Below are positions 17,300 through 25,340 of a DNA stretch of 32,453 bases, piece by piece. The stretch is from Mycobacteriales bacterium. Its GTDB lineage: Bacteria; Actinomycetota; Actinomycetes; Mycobacteriales; CADCTP01. The position numbers and the translations under genes were made by a program. Position 1 is the stretch's first letter; the number at the start of each line of letters is the position of its first letter. The stretch covers positions 1 through 32,453 of the forward strand of contig DASYKU010000097.1 in the NCBI GenBank assembly GCA_035995165.1, written 5' to 3'. The notes under the pieces were generated by a model. It was not told the DNA's origin, searched no databases, and saw nothing but the letters and a program-made list of their open reading frames with translations.

Positions 17300-20086
17300 G
17301 TGGCGCGACGAGTGGACGGCTCCGAACCGGATCGCGGCACGAGGCTGGGCGGACGGGAATCGGAGTGTGCCGTCCTCGACCGGATACTCGCCGCCGTACG
17401 GGTGGGTGAGAGCCGGGTGCTCGTGGTCCGCGGCGACGCCGGGGTCGGCAAGTCCGCGTTGTTGGACCACGTGACCAGCTCGGCGACCGGCCTGCGGGTG
17501 CTGCGGGCCGGCGGCGTGGAGTCGGAGATGGAGCTGGCCTTCGCCGCCCTGCACCAACTGTGCGCGCCGCTGCTGCCGGACGGTCTCGGGCGGCTGCCGG
17601 AACCGCAGCGCCAGGCGCTGGAGACGGTGTTCGGGATGCGCTCGGGCGCGCCACCGGATCGCTTCCTGATCGGGCTGGCCGTGCTCAGCCTCCTCTCGGA
17701 CGCGTCGGAGCAACGCCCGCTGCTCTGCGTGGTCGACGACGCGCAGTGGCTGGACCGGGCCTCCGCGCAGGTGCTCGGCTTCGTCGGCCGCCGGCTGCTG
17801 GCGGAGTCGATCGCCGTCGTCTTCGGAGCCCGCCAGCCGGGGCCGGACCTGCTCGGGCTGCCGGAGCTGGAGGTTCCCGGGCTGCGCGACGCCGACGCCC
17901 GCGCCCTGCTGGACTCGGTGACCCCGGCGCGGCTGGACGCGAGCATCCGGGACCGGATCGTGGCCGAGACCCGGGGCAACCCGCTCGCCCTGATCGAGCT
18001 GCCGCGCGGGCTGACCGTGACGCAGATGGCGGGCGGGTTCGGCCTGCTGCGGGCCGACTCGGTGCCCGGCCGGGTCGAGCAGACCTTCCTGTCGCGGATC
18101 GAGGGGCTGCCGGCGGACTCCCGGCTGTTGCTGCTCGTCGCCGCGGCCGAGCCGGTCGGCGACGCGGACCTGATCTGGCGCGCGGCCGAGCGGCTCGGCG
18201 TCACGCCCGCGGCCGCCCTCGCCACCGGGACCGACGGGCTGCTGTCCGTCGACACCAGGGTGACGTTCCGGCACCCGCTCGTACGGTCGGCGGTCTACCG
18301 GGCCGCGGATCCGGAGGACCGGCGGGCGGTCCACTCCGCGCTGGCGGCCGTCACCGACGCCCGGGTCGATCCCGATCGCCGGGCCTGGCACCTGGCCGCG
18401 GCCGCCGTCGGACCGGACGAGGCCGTCGCCACCGAGCTGGAGCGCTCGGCCGGACGGGCGGAGGCCCGCGGCGGGCTCGCCGCCGCGGCCGCCTTCCTGC
18501 AGCGCTCGGTCGAGCTGACCCGGGATCCGGTCCGGCGGGCCGAACGGGCGCTGGCCGCCGCGCAGGCCGGGCTGCAAGCCGGCGCGTTCGGGGCCGCGCT
18601 GGGACTGCTGTCCACGGCCGAGGCCGGTCCCCTCGACGAGCTGGGACGGGCCCGCGTCGACCTGCTGCGGGCCGAGGCGGCGTTCGCGCGGCACCATGGC
18701 AGCGACCCACCGCCGCTGCTGCTGCGCGCCGCCCGCACCCTGGAGCCACTGGACGTCCGGCTGGCCCGCGACACCTACCTCGACGCCTGGAGCGCGGCGT
18801 TGTTCGCCGGGCAACTGGCCACCGCGGGAAACCTGGCGGAGGTCTCGGCGGCGGCCCGGGCCGCACCGCGGCCGGACGGCCCGCCGCGCGGGGCGGACCT
18901 GCTCCTCGACGGGTTCGCCGCGCTGTTCACCGACGGACGGAGCGCCGCGGTGCCGATCCTGGCCCGGGCGGCGACCGCGTTCGCGGGCGACGACGTCTCC
19001 ACCGAGGAGATGCTGCGGTGGGGCTGGCTGGGCACGGCGGCGGCCGCCGTGGTCTGGGACTTCGAAGCCTGTCTGGCCACCGCGACCCACCAGGTCGAGG
19101 TGGCCCGGCAGGCCGGCGCGCTCGCGGTGCTCGCCGTCGGCGTGAACGTGCTCGCCCAGACGGCCGCGATGGCGGGGAACTTCGCCCAGGCGACCTCGCT
19201 GCTGGCCGAGGCCGAGGCGGTCCGGGAGGCGACCGGCACCCGCATCGCCGGGTACGGGGCGCTGGTGCTGGCCGCGCTGCAGGGGCGCCCGGCGGAGGCG
19301 TTCGCGCTCTTCGACGCCACCGTCACCAGCGCGACAGCCGACGGCCAGGGCACCGCGATCCAGTACGCGCAGTGGGCCCGCTCGGTCGTCCTGAACGCGA
19401 CCGGCCGGTACGACGAGGCGTTCACACTCGCGCGTCTGGTCAGCGCCGAGACCCCGGAGCTGTTCGTGTCCGCGTGGGCGCTGAGCGAGCTGGTCGAGTC
19501 CGCGGTCCGGAGCAAGCACCCGCGCCAGGCGGCCGAGGCGCTCGACCAGCTCCGGGACCGGACTCGCGACACCGACCAGCTCTGGGGACTCGGCCTCGAG
19601 GCGCGCTCGCGGGCGGTGCTGGATGAGACCGAGGACGCGTTCGTGGAGGCGGTCGAGGCACTCGGCCGTACCCGCCTGCGGCCGGACCTCGCCCGCGCCC
19701 ACCTGCTGTACGGCGAATGGTTGCGCCGGCAGGGCCGCCGGGTCGACGCCCGGATGCAGCTGCGCACCGCGTACGACCTGTTCGTCTCCATCGGCATGGA
19801 GGCGTTCGCCGAACGCTGCCGCCGTGAGCTGCAGGCGACCGGGGAGACGGTGCGCAGACGCACTGTCGCGCCCGCACCGAGCGCCGAGCTGACGTCGCAG
19901 GAACGGCAGATCGCGCTGCTCGTCCGGGACGGGCTGTCCAACCCCGAGATCGGCGCCCGGCTGTTCCTCAGCAGCCGCACCGTGGAGTGGCACCTCCGCA
20001 AGGTCTTCGACAAGCTGTCGATCAGCTCGCGGCGGCAGCTGCGCGACGTCTTCCCCCGCGCCGCCGGCGCCCCCGCCACCGACTAG
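17300..20086 (+). CDS. LAL-type LuxR-family transcriptional regulator with AAA ATPase domain
   Basis: A 928-residue regulator of the large ATP-binding LuxR (LAL, MalT-like) class. Residues 15-320 form an ATPase module with Walker A GDAGVGKS (45-52) and Walker B LLCVVDDAQWLD (141-152). About 330-850 is an alpha-helical TPR-like region rich in Ala and Leu that usually senses a ligand or protein. The C-terminal LuxR helix-turn-helix spans about 863-916 (LTSQERQIALLVRDGLSNPE, SSRTVEWHLRKVFDKL). Start chosen: GTG 17300, with a GGGGAAGG tract 10 bases upstream; GTG 17282 and 17312 are alternatives. Such proteins often activate antibiotic or catabolic genes; the target here is unknown. Its stop overlaps that of the alkB relic on the other strand. 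Confidence 0.93.
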   Translation: MARRVDGSEPDRGTRLGGRESECAVLDRILAAVRVGESRVLVVRGDAGVGKSALLDHVTSSATGLRVLRAGGVESEMELAFAALHQLCAPLLPDGLGRLPEPQRQALETVFGMRSGAPPDRFLIGLAVLSLLSDASEQRPLLCVVDDAQWLDRASAQVLGFVGRRLLAESIAVVFGARQPGPDLLGLPELEVPGLRDADARALLDSVTPARLDASIRDRIVAETRGNPLALIELPRGLTVTQMAGGFGLLRADSVPGRVEQTFLSRIEGLPADSRLLLLVAAAEPVGDADLIWRAAERLGVTPAAALATGTDGLLSVDTRVTFRHPLVRSAVYRAADPEDRRAVHSALAAVTDARVDPDRRAWHLAAAAVGPDEAVATELERSAGRAEARGGLAAAAAFLQRSVELTRDPVRRAERALAAAQAGLQAGAFGAALGLLSTAEAGPLDELGRARVDLLRAEAAFARHHGSDPPPLLLRAARTLEPLDVRLARDTYLDAWSAALFAGQLATAGNLAEVSAAARAAPRPDGPPRGADLLLDGFAALFTDGRSAAVPILARAATAFAGDDVSTEEMLRWGWLGTAAAAVVWDFEACLATATHQVEVARQAGALAVLAVGVNVLAQTAAMAGNFAQATSLLAEAEAVREATGTRIAGYGALVLAALQGRPAEAFALFDATVTSATADGQGTAIQYAQWARSVVLNATGRYDEAFTLARLVSAETPELFVSAWALSELVESAVRSKHPRQAAEALDQLRDRTRDTDQLWGLGLEARSRAVLDETEDAFVEAVEALGRTRLRPDLARAHLLYGEWLRRQGRRVDARMQLRTAYDLFVSIGMEAFAERCRRELQATGETVRRRTVAPAPSAELTSQERQIALLVRDGLSNPEIGARLFLSSRTVEWHLRKVFDKLSISSRRQLRDVFPRAAGAPATD

Positions 20087-20185
20087 CCGTTCGCTCCGGG
20101 GCGAGCCGGCAGAGGTCGGGAATGGCGCATGGTCACGGACATTCGGGCGCCGGCGCCGCGGGGTTCCTTCGGTACGGTGTGTTGC
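20083..20185 (-). pseudogene. 3' relic of a second AlkB-like dioxygenase gene
   Basis: On the minus strand this stretch encodes QHTVPKEPRGAGARMSVT, then MRHS and a divergent tail ending at a TAG (20083-20085). The same block closes the intact AlkB-like protein at 21627-22256. Over 22 codons the two copies differ at seven synonymous third positions and one Leu-to-Met codon only. Core identity is 51 of 55 bases (20131-20185 against 21672-21726). Homology stops abruptly at 20186, so the upstream four fifths of the gene is missing. The mainly synonymous differences mean the copy evolved as a working gene before it was truncated, and is not a recent duplication. Confidence 0.75.
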
Positions 20186-20301
20186 TTCCCACCCGCTTCC
20201 CACTGGTTGCCCACCCTTCGAGTTCATTGTCCCCGAGTGGCTCTCACGCCACGCCGGTTCCCACAGGGGAGCCGATCCACAGGACACCCTTGGGGGATCA
20301 C
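20186..20301 (+). promoter_or_regulatory. Leader region of the VCBS-repeat gene
   Basis: Gene-free DNA between the alkB relic and the ATG at 20302. It holds a short inverted repeat, GTGGC and GCCAC (about 20236-20251), and the ribosome site GGGGGA before the start. No confident promoter or riboswitch was seen. Confidence 0.3.
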
Positions 20302-21546
20302 ATGAACCTTCACCTTCCCAGAGCGACGGTGGTGATCGGAGCGTTGCTCGCGGCCGCCGGCCTCGCGGTGCCGATGGCGACGCCGGCCGCTGCGGCCCCG
20401 CTGCTGCCGAACGCGCACTTCGTGCTGCCTAGCTTCGGGGTCAACGAAGGGTGGAACGTCCAACGGCATCTGCGGGTGCTCGCCGACGTCACCGGGGACG
20501 GGCGGGCGGACATCGTCGGGTTCGGCGAGTCCGGCGTCGACACCGCGGTCGCCAACGGCAGCGGTGCCTTCTTCTCCGAGCAGCCGGCCATCCAGAACGA
20601 CTTCGCGTACAACCAGGGCTGGCGCAACGGCGGTCCGGACGGCCCGCGCACGCCGCGCTTCGTCACCGACATCACCGGCGACGGGCGGGCCGACATCGTC
20701 GGCATCGGCACCTCCGGGGTGCACACTGCGGTGGCCACCGGCAGCGGCGGCTTCGGTCCCGCGGCGTTCTGGCCGAACAGCTTCACGGCGTCCCAGTGCC
20801 GGAACGGGAACTACATGGCCGATCTCAACGCGGACCATCGCGACGACCTGATCTGCGGCCTCGCGAACGGCTCGTTCAACGTGGCGATCGCCCTCGGGAA
20901 CGGAGGGTTCGGCCTGCCGAAGGGCCTCACCGGCGAGGTCTTCCCGCAGTCGTCATTCATGCACTTCACCGATGTCACCTCCGACGGCCGCGCGGATCTC
21001 GTGGCGGTTCCCTTCCCGGTCAACCCGCCGTACGTGCTCCGGTCCGCCAGCCCGCGCAGTGACGACTCGTATCCGGCGACGCGGAACGCCGGCGGGCAGC
21101 TGCCCGGAGGCAGCACCGCGCTGGGCTTCGACATCGCCGACGTCAACGGCGACGCCTGCGCGGACCTGATCGCCTTCGGCACGATGACCTACCGGGCCCT
21201 CGGCAACTGCAGCGGGCTCTTCCAGCCCTACCAGCCGGTCAGCACGGACTTCAACTACAACTGGGCCAGGGCCATGACCGTGGTCACCGATGTCACCGCC
21301 GATCGCCAGAGTGACATCGTCGGATTCGGGGAAGCCGGGGTCTTCACGGCGCGGGGTCAGAGCAACGGCTCCTTCACCGGTGCCCAGTTCGTCGTCTCGG
21401 ACTTCGGATACAACCAGGGCTGGCGGCTGGGCACCCATCCCCGATACGTCGCCGACATCACCGGCGACGGGCGCGCGGACATCGTCGGCTTCGGCGACGC
21501 GGGCATCTACACCGCCGTCGGCCAGGGTGACGGCACCTTCGCCTAG
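20302..21546 (+). CDS. Secreted VCBS/FG-GAP repeat protein
   Basis: A 414-residue exported protein. A Sec signal peptide covers about residues 1-32 (hydrophobic VVIGALLAAAGLAVP, then ATPAAAAP). The rest is about six repeats of roughly 60 residues with calcium-loop motifs such as DVTGDGRADIVGFG, DITGDGRADIVGIG, DLNADHRDDL, DVTSDGRADL and DVNGDACADL, plus the repeated phrase F-x-YNQGWR. This is the beta-propeller FG-GAP/VCBS fold used for carbohydrate or protein binding; no separate catalytic domain is seen. The repeats have diverged at DNA level. ATG 20302 has GGGGGA upstream. It is flanked by two copies of an alkB 3' end, which suggests insertion or rearrangement here. Confidence 0.9.
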   Translation: MNLHLPRATVVIGALLAAAGLAVPMATPAAAAPLLPNAHFVLPSFGVNEGWNVQRHLRVLADVTGDGRADIVGFGESGVDTAVANGSGAFFSEQPAIQNDFAYNQGWRNGGPDGPRTPRFVTDITGDGRADIVGIGTSGVHTAVATGSGGFGPAAFWPNSFTASQCRNGNYMADLNADHRDDLICGLANGSFNVAIALGNGGFGLPKGLTGEVFPQSSFMHFTDVTSDGRADLVAVPFPVNPPYVLRSASPRSDDSYPATRNAGGQLPGGSTALGFDIADVNGDACADLIAFGTMTYRALGNCSGLFQPYQPVSTDFNYNWARAMTVVTDVTADRQSDIVGFGEAGVFTARGQSNGSFTGAQFVVSDFGYNQGWRLGTHPRYVADITGDGRADIVGFGDAGIYTAVGQGDGTFA

Positions 21547-21563
21547 CGGTCAGCACGTCCCAG

Positions 21564-21601
21564 GCGCCGGGAGCAGGCTCGTAGGATCCTGCTCCCGGCG
21601 C
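21564..21601. terminator. Bidirectional terminator hairpin
   Basis: GCGCCGGGAGCAGG (21564-21577) and CCTGCTCCCGGCGC (21588-21601) form a perfect 14-bp stem with a 10-base loop, between the convergent VCBS gene and alkB-like gene. No T-run is present. Confidence 0.85.
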
Positions 21602-21626
21602 GGATCCCTGCCAGCGGCCGGGTGGG

Positions 21627-22256
21627 TCAGGTCGACCGACCGGCCCACCAGCCCTCGAGGGAGTGCCGGAGGGTGACGGACATCCGCGCGCCGGCGCCGC
21701 GGGGTTCCTTCGGGACGGTGTGTTGCCATTCGTGCTGGCAGGCGCCGCCCATGACGAGCAGGTCGCCGCCGCCGGGGCGGAAGAAGCGGGTCGGGGTGCC
21801 GGCCGTGCCGGGGCGCAGCAGGAACCGGCGGTGCTCACCGAGCGAGACCGTCACCACGAGCGGGTCGGTCAGGGTCTTGCGGTTGTTGTCGCCGTGCCAG
21901 GCGACGCCGTCGCGGCCGTCGCGGTAGAGGTTGACGTGGACCGAGTCGAACTCGACCCGGTAGCGCTCGGACACCGCCTGCCGCATCACCTCCAGCGACC
22001 CGGGCAGGCCCGCGGGCGTCGGCCAGCCGGCGACCATCCGCGGCTCGAGCACCGTCCGCTCGTACATCCGGCGCTCGCGCTGCGTCCAGGGCGCGTCGGC
22101 CAGCAGCTCGGCGAAGACCTCGGCGTGGTTCGGCGCCCAGCCCGGCACCTCGTCGATCCAGGACCGCTCGTCGAGGCGGTGCCGCCTCAGCCGCTCGAAG
22201 GACAGCGCGGGACCGTCCTCCGAGTCGAACAACGACCCCTGCCACGACAAAGACAC
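21627..22256 (-). CDS. AlkB-like 2-oxoglutarate/Fe(II) dioxygenase
   Basis: A 209-residue enzyme of the AlkB family (ALKBH2/3-like size) that oxidatively removes alkyl groups from DNA or RNA bases. The iron ligands are H121 and D123 in WHGDNN and the distal H179 in QHEWQHTVPK. The 2-oxoglutarate arginine pair is R191 and R197 in RMSVTLR. The N-terminal region with MYERTVLEPR is typical of bacterial members. GTG 22256 gives the expected start, with GGTGGGG just upstream. It follows a methyltransferase gene by 31 bases on the same strand and probably shares its transcript. A truncated paralogue of its 3' end lies at 20083-20185. Confidence 0.93.
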   Translation of the reverse strand: MSLSWQGSLFDSEDGPALSFERLRRHRLDERSWIDEVPGWAPNHAEVFAELLADAPWTQRERRMYERTVLEPRMVAGWPTPAGLPGSLEVMRQAVSERYRVEFDSVHVNLYRDGRDGVAWHGDNNRKTLTDPLVVTVSLGEHRRFLLRPGTAGTPTRFFRPGGGDLLVMGGACQHEWQHTVPKEPRGAGARMSVTLRHSLEGWWAGRST

Positions 22257-22287
22257 CCCACCATGGTGCGCCTTTCGCGGCGCGCGG

Positions 22288-23016
22288 CTACCGCTCGCGG
22301 TTTGTCCAGTGCATGGCGGTTACTACTCGGTGGAGGTCGGTGAATTCGGCGCCGGGGAAGGCCTGGCTGTAGTGGCTGTAGAAGGACGGGCGGGTCAGCG
22401 GGACGTCGTTGACGGCGTGGTCGAGCCAGGCCGGGTGCAGGTGCAGCTCCAGGACCTTGGCCGCGATGCGGTAATCCCGGGAGCGCAGCCGGTACGACTC
22501 CTCGGCGTCGCGGAAGGCGTCCGCGACCTGGTAGTCCATCGTGCCCCAGCCGCCCGGGTCGGTGACGTCGATGACGACGGCCCGGCCGCCGGGGGCGACG
22601 AGTGAGCGCAGGTGTGGCAGGACGCGGTCGTGGTCGCGCAGGTGGTGCACGGTGTTGACGCTGAACACCAGGTCGAAGCGGCCGTCGGTCTCCGGCGTGA
22701 GGTCGAGCAGGTTGCGGACCCCGAACTCGGCCCGGGGGTGCGCCGCACGGGCCATGTCGATCTCGCGGTCGGCGATGTCGACGCCGAGGACCTGGTCGTA
22801 CCGGTCCATGAGCAGGCCGGTCCAGCGGCCGGATCCGCAGCCGAGGTCGACCGCGCTGCCGCCGGCGGCGGGCAGCACGGCGTCGAGCCAGGGTCGGTAG
22901 ATGACGTCGGTGTCGTCGGCGAAGACGGCGAACAGCTCGGCCAGCTCGTTGAAGTAGACGGTCTGCTCGGGATGGCCTGCACTGCTGTCGGCCGGAAGGG
23001 GGCGGGTGCTCGTCAT
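22288..23016 (-). CDS. Class I SAM-dependent methyltransferase
   Basis: A 242-residue Rossmann methyltransferase. Motif I is VDLGCGSGRWTG (about 59-70), followed by VLGVDIADREIDMA, FDLVFSVNTVHHL and the post-motif loop LVAPGGRAVVIDVTDPGG, the pattern of methyltransf_11/25 small-molecule enzymes. The acceptor is unknown. ATG 23016 has a near-perfect AGGAGGT five bases upstream, clearly better than the longer alternative at 23037. It is preceded by the XRE regulator gene and followed by the AlkB-like gene, so it may be in a three-gene unit. Position next to AlkB does not by itself imply DNA as substrate. Confidence 0.9.
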   Translation of the reverse strand: MTSTRPLPADSSAGHPEQTVYFNELAELFAVFADDTDVIYRPWLDAVLPAAGGSAVDLGCGSGRWTGLLMDRYDQVLGVDIADREIDMARAAHPRAEFGVRNLLDLTPETDGRFDLVFSVNTVHHLRDHDRVLPHLRSLVAPGGRAVVIDVTDPGGWGTMDYQVADAFRDAEESYRLRSRDYRIAAKVLELHLHPAWLDHAVNDVPLTRPSFYSHYSQAFPGAEFTDLHRVVTAMHWTNRER

Positions 23017-23088
23017 CGGGTACCTCCTGGGGCGCAATCAGCGTCGACCGGGCCGCCCTCATCATGCGCTGTAGTCGCCCGATTTCAT

Positions 23089-23102
23089 AGCGTCACTACG
23101 CT
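23089..23102. promoter_or_regulatory. Inverted repeat AGCGT-CACT-ACGCT upstream of methyltransferase
   Basis: A perfect 5-bp stem with a 4-base loop in the 97-bp gap between the regulator and methyltransferase genes. The adjacent TATGAA (minus strand, about 23084-23089) could be a -10. It may be an operator for the neighbouring XRE protein. Confidence 0.3.
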
Positions 23103-23113
23103 GGACGGCGCAG

Positions 23114-24331
23114 TCAGGCCGATCGCTCCTCGTAGGCGGGAGTACGCCAGCCGACGTACGGCGGGAGCTGCAGACGGGTCAGTTCGTCGGAAACGCGGGC
23201 CGAGCCGGTCTGCTCCGCCATCGCCGCCGCCTCGAAGGCCGCCTCCCGGGCCCGGTCGACCTCGTCACATCCCGCGTACGCCGAGGCGAGCCGGGCCAGG
23301 TGCACGCCCTGGTCCCGCCGGTAGTCCACCGGCCAGCCCGGCAGCGCCGCCTCCAGGATCGGCACCGCCCGCTGCGGCCGGCCCAGCAGCAGCCAGCAGT
23401 CCGCCGCCTCCATCTCGATGTACGCCGGCGTGCAGTAGCCGGCCAGCGACCGCACCTCGTCGTCACCCGGGTCCACGACCTCCGCCCGGGCCGCGTCGAG
23501 CGCTCGCTCGCACCCGGCCGCGTCGCCCTCCAGCGCGTGCGCCCGGGCGACCTGACGCAGGGCCAGCGCGCGCAGCAGCGGGTGCGGCGCCAACCGGAGC
23601 GCGGCGTCGGCGAGGGCCCGGGTGCGCACCACGTCGCCGACGCCGCCGGCCTGGTTGCTCTGCCGCATCAGCACGTACGACACGAGCAGCGGAGAGCCGG
23701 CCCCGTGGGCGAGCTCCAGCGCCTGCCGGTTCCAGTCCGTCGCGGAGCTCGGGTTGCCCGCGTCCTGATGGAGCCAACCGGCGAACTCCGCGTAGCGCGC
23801 GCCGACGGCGAGCAGGTCGTCCCGGACCTGGCCGCGGGCGACCATCCAGAGCCGCTCGATCAGCGCGAACTGCGAGGGCACCGCGGTCAGCAGCGAGCGC
23901 GGCCCGAGCAGGTTGTCGGTTCTCGCGTACTGCGTGAGCAGGTCTAGCAGGGTGGCCGGCAACTGCGGGTCGACGGCGGAGACGTGCGGCGGCAGCGGGG
24001 CCGCGAGCGCCGGGAGCTCGATCGTCGGCGGGGACGGCCCCGGCGCCAGCCCGAGCGCGAGGCGGGCCGAGCCGGACATGCCGAGCCCGGTCGCGATGCG
24101 CTCCCACCGGTCGAGCGTCTGCACCGGGCTGGTCGTCTTGCCGGACAGCCGCTTGCTGATCTCCCCCGGGTCGATGCCGGTCCAGTACGCCAGGCGCTCG
24201 TTGGTCACGCCGTGCCGCCGGGCCAGCCGGAGCAGAGCGTTGGCGTCGCGGGCACGGCAGGCGGCCAGCACATCGGCCCGCTCCCAGAGCTCGCCCGGCA
24301 GCTCGATGGAGCCCGGCGCCTGCTTGCCCAC
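23114..24331 (-). CDS. XRE-type HTH regulator with C-terminal TPR-like region
   Basis: A 405-residue regulator. Residues about 28-85 form an N-terminal helix-turn-helix (ALLRLARRHGVTNERLAYWT, GIDPGEISKRLSGKT). Residues about 130-390 are Ala/Leu-rich helical pairs resembling TPR repeats (RQVARAHALEGDAAGCERAL, HLARLASAYAGCDEVDRARE). This layout is common among actinobacterial regulators that sense a peptide or protein through the TPR part. GTG 24331 has AAGGAAGGAG 7 bases upstream and a TACTAT -10 at 24356. It may control the downstream methyltransferase and AlkB genes or the divergent DUF6886 gene. Confidence 0.85.
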   Translation of the reverse strand: MGKQAPGSIELPGELWERADVLAACRARDANALLRLARRHGVTNERLAYWTGIDPGEISKRLSGKTTSPVQTLDRWERIATGLGMSGSARLALGLAPGPSPPTIELPALAAPLPPHVSAVDPQLPATLLDLLTQYARTDNLLGPRSLLTAVPSQFALIERLWMVARGQVRDDLLAVGARYAEFAGWLHQDAGNPSSATDWNRQALELAHGAGSPLLVSYVLMRQSNQAGGVGDVVRTRALADAALRLAPHPLLRALALRQVARAHALEGDAAGCERALDAARAEVVDPGDDEVRSLAGYCTPAYIEMEAADCWLLLGRPQRAVPILEAALPGWPVDYRRDQGVHLARLASAYAGCDEVDRAREAAFEAAAMAEQTGSARVSDELTRLQLPPYVGWRTPAYEERSA

Positions 24332-24355
24332 GTTTCACTCCTTCCTTTGCGCCTG

Positions 24356-24361
24356 ATAGTA
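24356..24361 (-). promoter_or_regulatory. Promoter of the XRE-TPR regulator
   Basis: TACTAT (-10) with CTGGCA 16 bases upstream as a -35-like element, in an AT-rich patch unusual for this window. It gives a leader of about 15-20 bases carrying a good ribosome site. Confidence 0.5.
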
Positions 24362-24463
24362 CTCATTTGAGGTTGTTTGCCAGTTGTTCGTCCACAGGGC
24401 AAGCCTGGCCGACGGGAACCCTCGGCGACATGGGCTGCCACCCTTGGTGCGACACCAACCGGC

Positions 24464-24469
24464 CAGACT
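24464..24469 (+). promoter_or_regulatory. Probable leaderless -10 element of the DUF6886 gene
   Basis: CAGACT lies 6 bases before the ATG at 24476. Confidence 0.4.
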
Positions 24470-24475
24470 GGAGCG

Positions 24476-25012
24476 ATGCGTCCGGAGCCGGAACAGGTGC
24501 TGCACTTCTCCGAGGACCCGTCGATCCGCCGCTTCGTCCCGCACGTGGCCGCGACCGCGCGGCAGCCCGAGGCGTACGTCTGGGCCGTCGACGCTGCCCG
24601 CTCCCCCGACTACTGGTTCCCCCGCCGCTGCCCGCGAGCCATGGCCTGGACCGAGCCGGGCACCACCACGACGGACCGGGACCGCATCCTCGGCGCCGGC
24701 TGCGGGGACCGCGTGCACGCGATCGAATACGGCTGGCTGGAAGCGCTACGCACCGTCCGGCTCTACGCGTACCGGCTGCCGGCCGACCGGTTCCGCCCGT
24801 TCGGCGGGCCCGAGGCGCACGCGCACGTCTGCGCGGGGCCGGTGGAGCCGCTCGGCCCGGCCGAGCCCGTCGGCGACCTGCTCGCGCTGCACGCCCGGGC
24901 CGGCATCCAGCTGCGGGTCCTGGACAACCTCTGGCCGTTCTGGGACGAGGTGATCGGGAGCACGGCCGGCTTCAGCGGCATCCGGCTCCGCAACGCCACG
25001 CCGCGCCCGTGA
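24476..25012 (+). CDS. DUF6886-family protein
   Basis: A 178-residue soluble protein beginning MRPEPEQVLHFSEDPSIRRF, with HVAATARQPEAYVWAVDAAR and YWFPRRCPRAMAW following. These are the hallmarks of the family I recall as DUF6886, whose function is unknown. Several Trp, Arg and Cys residues in the first 60 positions look conserved and could form a binding site. The frame is open upstream to 24377, but ATG 24476 begins the conserved region and fits the CAGACT element. It is divergent from the XRE-TPR regulator and 34 bases from the thiamine-binding gene. Confidence 0.8.
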   Translation: MRPEPEQVLHFSEDPSIRRFVPHVAATARQPEAYVWAVDAARSPDYWFPRRCPRAMAWTEPGTTTTDRDRILGAGCGDRVHAIEYGWLEALRTVRLYAYRLPADRFRPFGGPEAHAHVCAGPVEPLGPAEPVGDLLALHARAGIQLRVLDNLWPFWDEVIGSTAGFSGIRLRNATPRP

Positions 25013-25046
25013 CGGGCCAGGATGGGAGTGACGAAGGGAGATCAGC

Positions 25047-25340
25047 ATGCTGGTCGCGTTCTCGGTGAGCCCGCTCGGCACCGGCGAGACGGTCGGGGCG
25101 GCGGTCGCGGAGGCCGTCCGGATCGTGCGGGCGTCCGGCCTGCCGAACCGTACGGATGCCATGTTCACCACGATCGAGGGCGAGTGGGACGAGGTGATGG
25201 CGGTGGTGAAGGCCGCGACCGAGGCCGTCGCCGCGGCCGCGCCCCGGGTGAGCCTGGTGCTCAAGGCCGATATCAGGCCCGGCTTCACCGACATGATGAC
25301 CGCGAAGATCGCCTCGGTGGAACGGCACCTGCAGGCATGA
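25047..25340 (+). CDS. MTH1187-family thiamine-binding protein
   Basis: A 97-residue ferredoxin-like-fold protein of the MTH1187/YkoF group, which binds thiamine or hydroxymethylpyrimidine-like ligands. Signatures are [17 protein letters not shown] at the start, [16 protein letters not shown] in the middle and [13 protein letters not shown] near the end. ATG 25047 has AAGGGAG 7 bases upstream and a CAGGAT -10-like hexamer at 25018. Its TGA overlaps the ATG of the SAM hydroxide adenosyltransferase (ATGA, 25337-25340), so the two are translationally coupled. Confidence 0.92.
   Translation: MLVAFSVSPLGTGETVGAAVAEAVRIVRASGLPNRTDAMFTTIEGEWDEVMAVVKAATEAVAAAAPRVSLVLKADIRPGFTDMMTAKIASVERHLQA

Noticed and set aside
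20186-20301. ydaO/c-di-AMP-type riboswitch before the secreted VCBS protein
   Set aside because: Such elements often precede actinobacterial secreted wall proteins, but the conserved core could not be laid out here.
20302-21546. Mobile element carrying the VCBS gene
   Set aside because: No transposase, terminal inverted repeats or target duplication; the flanking similarity is coding alkB sequence.
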